From the NCBI GenBank assembly GCA_013350335.1, contig CM023540.1, forward strand, positions 22,609,175-22,673,174: a stretch of DNA of 64,000 nt, read 5' to 3'. This DNA comes from Chimonanthus salicifolius (lineage: Eukaryota; Streptophyta; Magnoliopsida; Laurales; Calycanthaceae). A program made the translations under genes and the position numbers. How positions within the stretch are numbered: the first letter of the stretch is position 1; each line of letters opens with the position of its first letter. The notes under the pieces were generated by a model that was not told the DNA's origin, searched no databases, and worked only from the letters and a program-made list of their open reading frames with translations. Below are positions 40,201-52,200 of the stretch, piece by piece.

Positions 40201-43200
40201 ACTTTATTTTTTAGAGGACTCTGATTTGTCCTCTCTTTGCTGGCCTTTCCGATCAGTTTATGTTGCTGATTGATTGATGTGATGACTTCATCCTTTTTTG
40301 TTTGGAGGACTCTAATTCATCCCCTCTATTTGCTGGCCAATACGATCTTGGCTTTATGTTGCCACTTGATCGATGTGATGGTTTGAGCCTTTTTTGACAT
40401 GTACTATGACCTTGTAACCTTGGTTTTCAAGCCATTCGTCGCCTTTAGTTATCGCATATTGCGATCATTGTTTTTGCCGGACAACCGTCTTACAACCACT
40501 GCCGTCGTCCGTGTCAATTTCTGTTTTTCACGCCACCATCTATGTTTGTTGCCTGTCGTTTTGCAGTCAATCAATATGCTGCCAACAAATCTTCGTGGTC
40601 AGTCGGTGTGCCACTTTTATAGTTCACCTACCGTTTGTTCACATTCCAAGCTTCGCATTCATCCACGCTTCATCTTGCGGGGGCATGTTAGAATATATTC
40701 AGGATTTTATTAACTAGTAGAACTATTGTGTAATTCGCATTCTTGGTTTGTCGTTATCTCTAATTAAAAGATATATTTGATTTATGATATACATTAGAGA
40801 TAGAGTTTGATTGGAATAGCTGCCCTAGGGTCGACTAGAGGCTATAAATACAAAAAATCAATGTTTTAAAACCCGGCCCGTGAAATGACTCCTCTTAGAG
40901 GAAGGGTGGGTTAAATAAGGTTCAACCAAGTTGACCAAAAATCAAACATGTGTCATTAATATAATATTATAAATAACATTAAATTATTAACTAAATAATT
41001 TTCACAAAAATATATTCTCTCAGTTTCACAATTGTAAATACCAAAAATTAATAATCCGAAATTCATATTCCCAAAAACCAACATCTTCATCTTTATTTTC
41101 TTCATTTAAAAAAACCAAGATTTTTTAAGGGTCACGGTTTATTAGATAAACCAAGTTGACCCACGGGTCGTAGAGAGATTTTAACCTAGAAAGCTTTTTA
41201 AATGACCCGACCCGTGTTTCAGTCGGACACAGTTGACCCGCGAGTCGGGTCAGGTTCGATAATATTGCATGTAATAGCATAGTTCTTGATACAATACACA
41301 GTTTATTATTTTCTACATGCTATTTGCCTAAGTTCAATCCTATTGAGTAAGCCTTTCAATAACAAGCCTCTTCTTCTCTCCCTCTGAAGGAGGAGATATG
41401 TGAGGGAGGGAGGGACATCTTGATCAATAAACACCCACTCTTGTCTGTGCGTTCCTCAGATCTCATCAAATCTGATTTCAGGAATGGGATTTTCCACATC
41501 CGTGTCTGTTTTGCTACCAACAAGGAAAGAGCCAAGGATATATTGTCCCACTATCCACCCTCTCCAGCCAGGCTCTATTGTTAAGACATTTTGCAGTCCT
41601 TCTATTGCGTCAAACTTCCATGATGATTTGTACAACACCTCAGCCATTGTCTTCGCCAGCCTGGGATCTCTCAGTTTCCCATCTCAATTTATCTCCCCAG
41701 GCCTCTTTCAAAGCAGTACTAATCACTGTTCCCTTCAATTCTCAAATCTGAGATATGTAGCCAGATTTCCTTTTGCTTACCTGGGGATCAAATTTGTTGC
41801 AGCTAGATTTGCCTCTTCTATTCTCAAATTTGTAGTCCATCCTCCCTGTGTTTCCTCACCAACACGTTTGGCGAGGTTGATCGGTTTTGTGAACAAATTG
41901 CATATATGATTTGTTGTCGTCGTTGCCACCCCATCTACTCATGTTCCTTCATGCTTCCTTCTACAGCGTCTTCTACCACTGCCTGACACACTAGCAACCA
42001 CTACTGTCCTCGGCCTTCATTCTTCTCAGCTCTAATACCATGTAGAAAATAATAAACTGTGTATTATATTAAGAACTATGCTATTACATGTATTTATAGC
42101 ATCTAATCGACCCTAAAGCTATTTTAATCAAACTCTAACTCTAATCTAATCATAAATCAAATAAATCTCTTAATTAGAGATAAATATAAATTAAGAATCT
42201 TAATTACACAATAATTCTACTAATTAATAAAATCCTAAATATATTCTAACAGATATAATTTCTTAGACTCCAGACATTTTTATCTGATTCTGAGTCCAAT
42301 ATAAGTCAGATTTTGGGTGCATAAGTCAAACAAGATCTGAATCTACCAACTCACTACTATGGAAATTGATTGAAGACCCAACAATAGTACTAACCCCAAC
42401 ACCAACCTTTCCCATTCATTTCTATTTTGATGCCACAACTACGTTCTTGGAAAGGAATGCTGCTACAACTATTATTGCTTGTTTTTTCTCTATCAATCCT
42501 CTATCACCTACCTCCACCACCATCTCATCAAGCTGTTCACAGGCCAGGTTCAGGCCAGGCTTCCCATTGCTCAAACCCAAGCCCATTTGTATTCTCAAAG
42601 CCAAAGACACCTGCAGCCCATCCGGCTCTCGTAGGCTAAAGTCCAACCTTACCCAATCCAACAGCTCAAGCCCACCTGTTGGAGCCCGTTTGTCAATTAA
42701 CATATTTGATAAAAGTGAGTCTAGAGCCCACTTTAAGGGCTAATTACACATTTCTATTTCTATTTAACTAAATTGCTTGGGTACAGGCATGAGTGGTCAG
42801 TATCCAACATGGGTGCGAGGTGTCAAACTCAACAAACCCAATTAAATTGGACTCCGGAGCAAGCACCATATATTACTAAATTTAAATTTATTTTAAGAGG
42901 AGATGGTGCAAAAACAACATTGATGGAAAATAATGTACTAGTTTTACTCTAAATAATTAAGTTGACAAACATACGATATTCAATTAGGTTTCAAGAAGAA
43001 AAAAGTGTCATCATATTTCAGTCATCTTATTAAATACTGTTAAGAAGCACTATAGTCCATAAAGATTCGCTACAAGTGTCTGATATAGTTATGAGTGTCC
43101 GATATAGGTGTGAGTGTTCGATACGGATATGTCACTTCTTGAATAGCCTCATGCAGCATAGCCATTGAACGGTTGGACGTGGCTCATATCTCCATCCGTA

Positions 43201-46200
43201 TGAGAGAGAAATTAAGAGGAAATCTTGGCAGCGTGTAATGCAAGGTGTACACAGCATCTTAGAGAGAAAATCTCTCTAGTGGAACGGCAATAGAGGGAGA
43301 GAAAAACAAGGGGTCTCTCCAACGTGTGGAGGAGAAAAATAAAGCATATACAACATGCAACGAACATGTACAACAAGGAATACAATAGGGTTTCTTGGTA
43401 GAGAGAGAAACTAGGTGTTGTATGCATTGGAGATGTGTGGAAAATAGGCAGCCTTTGTTTCCCACATGAAGGTGTTGCCATAGGCATATAGGCGCGCATG
43501 GTGAAAAGATGTAGGCCTTGGGAATGTGCTGGCCCCTTGGCCGAGTGCATCATGAAGGAGGGCCTTTCTTTGGCTGTATGAGCATGGTATGTGCATGGAA
43601 GAATACCTTTCGCGGTCCACTACAGGAGATGTAGATCTCTGGGTATTTAGAGATGTAGCCACACATGGCATTGTGTGTGTGGAGGGCCTTTGCCTTTGGC
43701 CGCATGTGTGGGGATGGCTTCAAGACAAAGAGGCCTTCTTTTGGCCACATGCATGAAAGCAGTGAGAACCGAGAGAGAAGAAATGAGAGGAAAAAGTTGG
43801 AGAATGGGAGAAGCCAGAATACATAGAGACAAGGGACCAGATTGTCTGAGAAGGAAGACAAGGTGGAGCAATTGGACTTGCGTTGCAGAATTTGTCTACG
43901 ACTCTCTGAACAGGGAATGAGTTTGGCTTTAAACTCATTGATTATATCTTTTTGTAATTAGTGTTTTTATTTTTCTCTCTAAATAAAACACACGCTCCGT
44001 GGACGTAGGCAGGTGTTTGCCGAACCAGGCAAATCTCTGTGTCAGATAATTATGATGTGTTTGATATTATCATCGTGTTGTGATTGATCTGTTGATTATT
44101 TTCCGCATATATTATTTCTAACATGAACAATGTGCAAAGCCCACTTTAATGGACACTTTCAATTTTTAATAGACATTTATGTTTTTAGTGGAGGGAATTA
44201 CATGATATATAAGGGCTTCACTTAAGAGCCTGAGCCTGCCCACAAGCTTGGCTCACTAGTCAAATACATATGTACAAAACCGATCTTTTACAACAGGTTC
44301 CGACTGCCAGGCTGCATTAAAGCCCGATCTTTTACAACAGGTTCCGACTGTCGGGCTGCATTAAAGCCCATTCTCTTTTACAACAGGTCCCGACTTAGCT
44401 CGAGCTGCACCCATGAACAGCCCCACCAACTTGTACCAGGGTTATCTTCTCATAACCAAAGTCTAGCATGGTTCATTGCCATGTCTGGACTCATTTTTAT
44501 CGAGTTGGTGGGGCTGTCGGGCTGCATTAAAGCCCATTCTTTTACAACAGGTCCCGACTTAACTCGAGCTGCACCCATGAACAGCCCCACCAACTTGTAC
44601 CAGGGCTATCTTCTCATAACCAGGGTCTAGCATGGTTCATTGGAATCATGTCTGGACTCATTTTTATCGAGTTCATGAAAATGATGCAGATTTTTTTTTT
44701 TTTTTTTCCATTTTCTAGATGTTCACTTTGAATCCATCTTAGTATCCTTATCCAAGTAAACATCGGTCCCATCCCAAATCCCCAGTGGGAGCATGGCTAA
44801 GGATGTTCAACTCCTGTGGCCAACACAAACACAGATAACCCCAGTATCAGATCATATATGCACATAGATGAGTACTTTGGCACCTGCGGATACAGATGCT
44901 TATGCGAGTATATCCGTGATATGATCCAAATCCAACCTGTTATGGTCCCTACAGTTCGGATCTAATATAATGGTTAGAAAATTTCATATCAACATGTTTG
45001 GGCCATGGATCATCATGACTAATCCACCATATCAAAGGTCCAGCCACATAAACATCAAGTGTTGTATAAAATCCAATTTCGAGTCAAATTCTTCAAAGCC
45101 TGTAAGAAATAATTAAATTTGACAATCCTGACATTCAGACAAAATAATTGGGAACAAAGTATTGAAGGATTATTCTTTCGTTGAGGACACTTACTTTAAC
45201 TGAATTACCCACAAGATTGGTGATTATCTGCCGGAACCTTCCAGGATCACCCATAAGTATTTCTGGAACTTTATCGGAGACAAACACAGCTAACTACACT
45301 TTGCCACAAAGTATGACGTAAGAAAGTTGGAGAACATGCCACCAATCACGAATAAAGCCCGCCGCCCATAGATATCACAACAGAAATAGCAGTCAGTCCA
45401 AAATTCCGTAAGCAACAGAAAATAATTAAGTTGCAAATGGAACCCACTGTAGTCAATTGAGGACCTTATGCAGATCAAACTTTCAAGGATGTGAATAGTA
45501 ACTTGTTGGATTTTACCTCAATGCACTTGTCTCTGGACTTCCCAGAGAGAAGAGAAAGAACATCATCAAGGATGGAGCGGAGGTCAAAAGGCAATGCTTC
45601 AAGCTCTAACTTTTGGGCTTCAATTTTTGCTCTGTCAAGAACTTCATTTATCAACGTTATTAGTGCTTTCCCACAGGCCTGAGCAGTTTCTGCATATTGT
45701 TTCTGGGTTGAATCTAGATCAGTATCTAGAAGCATTGCTAGCATCCCTGCAGTTAAGATGACTGGTCAAAGGCCTCATATTTTCTCAACTTAAGACTATT
45801 GGTCTCCAAATAAAAAACCATCCAACCAGGACCTTGAACATACCTAGGACACCATTCATTGGAGTTCTGATCTCATGAGAAACAGTAGCTAGAAACTGCA
45901 ACAAAGAAAAGAAAAGGACCTCTTGTCAGCAAGTTCAGCAAATGTAAACTAGATTAGTAAAAAAGCCTTGATGACAGTTTTTGGACCTGTGACTTCGCAA
46001 CATCAGCAGCTTCCGCTTCGACTTTAAGTTCCTGCATTTTCTGGAAATCCTGCTGAACTTTGGCAATGTGTATTGAAGCAGCATACAAGATATATCCAAC
46101 CAAGACACCAATCACAAAGGTCCCATATGAGGTACTTACTGCTGACCATGGGGTAGGGGCCTCCTGTTGGTACCTACTCAAGATTTTAAAAGAATAAGTC

Positions 46201-49200
46201 CTTGTGCTCTTCTTTTTTCACCAAAAGCTAAATGCATAAATGATGAACAAGAGAGAGATCAAATGGTAGTAACAGTTGGCTGGATTTGCTTACCGGCAAC
46301 TCATTTGGTGCTTTCTGAATGGATCACCGAAATCTAGCATGCTAACATGCAAAAGGGACATATCACCATCTGGATGTTGGGGTCCATACATGATCAAGGG
46401 CAGGGAAGCATTGGTGACATCATATACATTCACCACAATGGCCTGGTTTTCAGCAAGTTTTCTCAACAAATTCTCCACAAGTGACTCAACATCGAAAGCC
46501 CCACCAAGGTATCTGCATGGCATTAGGAAATCAGTTCAAAGAAACGAGAAGAAACTCATCTTTTGCAGGAGCATAATGCAATTGAAGTTGAAGCAAACAC
46601 AAACTTTTAGAACCTACACATTCTGTTGGCAACTCTATTGTTGAGGAAGTCCTACACTAGGAAAAGGCCTCTGCTGCCTTAATCTATTAGTAGTACGTCC
46701 TCAAGAAATTTTATGTAGTGAGCTATAACTGTAAACAACAGCTGGCAAAAACGATGTACAAAAGCGAAGTACACTGTCACCAGCTAGCTTCAATTTTGAT
46801 GCATGTGATTTGGAGTCATTTCCATTCTCAACATCTGTATATGCACTCATCTCCATGTAGAAGAAATGGGGCCAAGACCAAATTCATAATTGTTATAATA
46901 TGTGGATTACCTTGTCACGTTCTTATAATTTAAATCACATCTAATAATAAGTTAGCACAATAACATATTTTTTGGTATACCAATGTCACTTTTTTCGCCA
47001 ACTACTTCCCTCAATCTTCTCTTATTTTCCTCAATATTCCTATATTTTTATCATTTCTTATTACTAAAATCAACTTGGCTTCACAGCATGGAATCAGGAA
47101 TGGGGATCAACTGTTGTCTAATTGCATCTATTGGATGCCAGAAGAGCCTGCCTGTACAGCTTGTTTCAGTATCAATATGATCAACCACCTTAGATGAGTA
47201 CCCAGATCAGTAATAGATCAGTTTGAGCACATTTTAAGAAAAATAAGCCAAAAATTCAGCTCCAGTCCTTGGGTTTATGGCTGTCTGTTATTTGATTGTA
47301 CCTTGGGATCGCAGCAGTACGGGCCTATACAGCTTGTATCAGTCTCAATGTATTCAACCATGTTCTATGAGTACAAAATCAGTAATAGATAAATTGACCA
47401 ATTCATAAGAAAAATAACCAAACATCCAGTTCTGTCCTTGGACATTATCACCAAGTACAATTTCCCCTTCCAGAAAATTAACAAACGGGATGTAGAAGGC
47501 ACTTCCCCTGGATTTTCCCAAATTCTCCAATTCCAAATGGCCCACTAGAGATATAAAGGTTTACCCCTTTTATCCTGTTGTTTTGAGTTCTTTCAAGAGC
47601 AAATGAATCAGTTGTGATTTGAGGACATAATTAAGGCTTTTTTTATACAGGTCCATTTTCGGATCTCATTTGGCATTTCCATGCTTTCAATGTTTTTTGT
47701 CTAAAAGCTGCTTCTGGAGATACAACTAGACACATTGATGTATATGGGAGTTAATTATGATGATTTGCGCCTTCTTTAAAGATATTTGGAGCCATCCTTA
47801 TGTTGGTTGAGAAATTGGTTCAACACTTGAAAAGTATATTCTCAGTTTCTATCTTTAAAGGAATTTGATCTGTTGAATGGCATTAATGGTACACAATTTG
47901 GTTCTATAGTATCATAAAATCATATAGTACCATTATGTATTCCTAAGGACAAACTTTGGAGAAGTTGACATTTATGTTACTCGCTACTGCTTCTAGCTGT
48001 TCCAAAAGCAACTTTTGGTTGGATATTACTAGGCAGGAAAAAAATGGGTTAGAGAAAATTGACACTCAATAATGTCATATGTTTTGTCATACGATCATGT
48101 ACGAATGGACTACGTTGCATGGGTATAGATACATGCATCAGCTACTCCTCATAAAAAAAAAAGATCAGTGGATTTAGCATAGTTTCTTAATGATTTAATA
48201 TTTATTTAATTTATTTTCAAATGAATATAAGATGTAAAAGTAACACACATCGAAACGAAACTTTGCTCTAAAAATCCATTAATACTTATTTCAAAACTTT
48301 AGTCAGGCTTCAAACGAAGAAAAGAGATGATACTAATTTTTATCATGTTGACAAACCATGCCAGAAAGTAGGGAAAAATCCATGAAGAACCTGACATGGG
48401 GACATGCTCAACATGGATCATCATCATCAGACCTTATCCTATCTAAGATTGACTTTTCAAGTCCTACATTTCCACTTGTGTCCAACATGAGTACTTCACA
48501 TATGTCAAAGAAACCATGAAACATATGTGGAAGCTTGGGTCCAAATTTGTCAACAACTTCCGGGACCTTGTGACATTTGCGCTCATTTGACTTATTTGCT
48601 GATTTGGAACAGTTATCTGGTTCCCTTGTGAAGGGTAGTTTGATCACTTAGAACATTTAAATATTTTTACCATTTTTTAGCCTACTTTGCTCTGTCAGGA
48701 TGCCCGGTCTTCTACTCTTCTTTTCCGGGTTGTGTATAACCGGCTCAGGCCAATGGGTTGCCATTTTCCAAGTTTTGCGACTATACTGGGTGAAGAGAAT
48801 GAGAAGTACTCACTTGAGTTACTTGGCTGCATAGTTGATTCTTGGCAGACAATCTAAAGGATTGTAGTTGAAACTTGGTTAGTTTACAAGCTCCCTCTAC
48901 AACTCAATCGGCACCTCTACAAGTCAGTCATTGTACCTGAACATCTATCTTCTACATTGTGTGACCTTCATATTGTTCCAAGGGATGAGATTAAACACTT
49001 CTGCCAACATACTGTCCCTCGAGGTGAGCTTATTCCCGTTCAAACTTGGCCACAAGGCATCTCTACATCTTCTCATCATCTCATCTTCCTCATCTTGGGC
49101 CATTGACTCTGTTTCCATATAGCATATGTCAGTTACACGCATAATTTTCATTGGTGGAAGCAACATTACCACTGCCATATCATCAAAACCTAATTGCAAC

Positions 49201-52200
49201 TTTACCTGTGGCAGCTTACTGACTACATGTCTACTCAGTCCATCTCTCTTCAAAACCAAATTCTGCCACTCCAAGCATTGTTCTCCATTGTACTCACCCG
49301 GTTTTCTTCAGATAGCAGATGGTTCTCTAAATTCCGAGCAGGGGAAGGTCACAGTTATTGCTGTTTCTCTATGACATCTCTCAAATATATCATTCACATT
49401 CCCAAAATTCTTCTGATCTTCTTTTCCTCACCAGCGCAACCAAGTCCTTGAGTTGACCTACAAGTCATTATCCTTCTTACATTGGAAATCAAATCTGGAA
49501 TTGTGCATTATACTCGGATATGATCTGGAACAAAAGGAGAATATCTCGTCGATGCATCACCGTTTACTTCTAGTACCACATGATTAGCATCAGTTCAAAT
49601 AAGGGTGCTATGCAATGGCATCCCCTTCTGGATATGTTTTCTTGTCTACCCTTCTTCTAATCTACCCAAGTACCGTTAGGCCTGTAGATCAGTTGGACAT
49701 ACAACACAAGGCCTGTCAATTTGCCTAAACACCCCAGACTACCCTTCCCCTTAGTTTAAACAATGAGAGCAGCAGTAATTGCGACATTGCTCATTATGTT
49801 TTCTACAATTCTCCAGTAGCAAATGCTCCTTTTTCTCCTCCTCCCTTATGAGTTTGTCTAATGAGAAGATGACCTTTGGGCACTAGAAGGTAGAAAGGAA
49901 GTAAACAAGTAAAGCAAAGAGAACCAAGTTCAATAGAGTGATTTTGCCACAGAAGGAAAGATACTTTCCTTAGCATTAGGAGAGCCTTGACCCTAGGAGT
50001 AGGTTTTTTGGGAGGGAAGAAATTGGTGATTGAGGGTGATTCTTCCAATGCTATCAAATGGGCTGGGGGTTGGAAGCGGCTCCCTTGGAGGTTAACTCCG
50101 TTGGTTAGGAAGATAAAGAAGTTAGTCTCGGGCCTTGAGGTGTCCTTTGTTCATATTAGTCGCACAGTTAATGGTCTGGCCGACTTCTTTGCGAAAAATG
50201 GAGTGGATGGTTCAAATCGTGGCACGTTCTGGCTTCAGGGAGGATAATGTTTATTATTCCTTTATGCTTTCTAGCTTGTTGTTGTTTTTGTTGGGTCTAA
50301 GCCTTTTAGAGTTTGTAATTTCCTCTTAATTTCTCTTCAATAAAATCTTCTCTTTACTGCTCAAAAAAAAAGAAGGAAAGATACTTTCTCCTCCACGAGG
50401 ATAGGCACTTGATAAATTTGCCAATGATGGGCTCCCAAAAGAGAAACTTGGACTGCCAATGCAAAGAAGACCCAGATAAGTAGAAGAGAGAGAGGGTGTT
50501 TGGCATTCCAAAAGCCCTGCCAAAGACGATAACTCATTGCCTTCATGGTTGATGCCAAAGATCTCGCCCTTGAGATAGTTGATGCGCAAGAAAAAGAATA
50601 TTCAAACCATCTGAGAAGGGATTTTAAGTTCCGGACCAACTCCTCACTAGCTTCATCGAAGATGGTGGTGTCATGACATACTGGATAACTCAAGAGGAGT
50701 GGTCGATCCTGAATCCTCTGATAAGAAATAAATTCACCAATTTAGAGAGAAGGGGATCTCCTTGGCAGAGGCCAGGGGTGCTAGGAAGAACCATCTAGAA
50801 GACCCATTGATAAATACTAAAAATATGCAGAAGATACACACTTAACCATCTAAATGCACCAATTCCCAACAAACCCTACACTAAAAAGAACAAACTGGAA
50901 GAACTTCCAATCTACCATGCCGACTTTTAGATACTAGTTGCTAAATGATTATATCTCTCTCCAAATCTAGACCATAACCAAGCAAAACACCTAATTTATT
51001 CTTCAAGCATGGCAATTGAAAATCTTGAAAAATGATTAACAACATGCTCTCTGCAACAGATACTACTTGTCCCCATCAACACCTAGATGGCACTGGCAAT
51101 GGCACCAATTTCATGGCATCTAATTTCAGATAGAGATCCAAATGGTAGAGGTGACATGTTAAGGGTACATTTAAATGTGGAGAAACCATTTGTACTGAGG
51201 TTAAGGTTAACTATGTTGATTGCATTTTTTATGCGTAAATGTAGAGGTCAAATCCCCACCAATGTAATAAATATCACTCCTTTAGCAATAGTGAATTGAG
51301 TGTTTCCCCCGCTAATGGTTGCAAGCACTACTATTCTTTGTTGGCTCCAAGCAAAAATAAAGGTAAAAGTTGGGTTTCCCTACCATGGGGCCTTTCAACC
51401 TCCACCTTTGTACAAAAACCCCCATCCTTGTACAATACTGCCCATCCAAATTAACAATACAAACAATGTTAGGAGAAAGACAGGAAGTAGATCTAACCCA
51501 GCAGTGGCTGCAACCCGTTCCTCTACAGCTGCATGTGCAGGGAGACTGGATCGGTAAACAGGAAATGTCAAAACAACACCCAGATGATTGGATCCCAGCA
51601 GCCTGAAGGGGCTCGTGAGAACAGCTTTCCCTGTAGCCCTTGCCCGTAAAATGTTCTCTCGGTCCTCCTGTATGGCAAAGGGTGAAGAAAATTCAGTGTA
51701 AATGTTAGAGTAAACAAAGATAATGCTTGAGCCAAAGAACACACTGTCCTCAAGACAGTGCTCCCTCATCATCAGCATTGGTGTCTGCAACAGGTCCACA
51801 GAAAACCTGTCTCCATGATTAATTCAAGCCCAGACTTAGTCTGTTGCCACACAATAGTTTGCACCACCAAAATGCAGCCCCAAATGCCTTCAATTACCAC
51901 ACCCAAAACATTCAGAAGTAGTGACAAAAATAGAATGAAAATGATTTGGAAATCCAAAAAACATCATTAGTAAAAACAGCCATCTATATACCATGGCACC
52001 TTTTCATGGAATTCTAGGAGATATTTGAGAGAATCACGTGCCCTTTCAAAGCAAAGGCACACTTTTAATGAACACACATTCCAAATGACAACCCTCAGAA
52101 AATAAACTTATTTTTAAATAAATTTTAATGCTGAAAATATCCATCAATAAGAACCAACCTCAAAGTCTAAAACAACAAGGCAACTGAAATTTTCAGATTA

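Larger units (their letters stand above)
38664..45194 (-). other. Receptor intron 8 (6531 nt)
   Basis: Phase 0, directly after the N box (NSVK/FTERGH). Much of it is retroelement debris: a copia 3' end with a nested hAT-like element (40410-41317), an inverted copia LTR (42041-42251), a different copia LTR end (up to 44124) and a tandem duplication (44348-44675). The other frames in it look accidental. Confidence 0.9.
46513..51497 (-). other. Receptor intron 3 (4985 nt)
   Basis: Phase 2, inside the CHASE coding region (AATAG/YLGGAF). It contains a recent 5'-truncated LINE (49969-50370) and a diverged direct repeat (47151-47440). A 109-codon minus-strand frame at 49274-48945 could not be assigned. 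The rest holds no recognised features. Confidence 0.9.

Noticed and set aside
42724..44152. AGCCCACTTTAA on both sides as a target duplication of one large element
   Set aside because: The repeat is imperfect and does not abut the LTR end at 44124, so it is not convincing.
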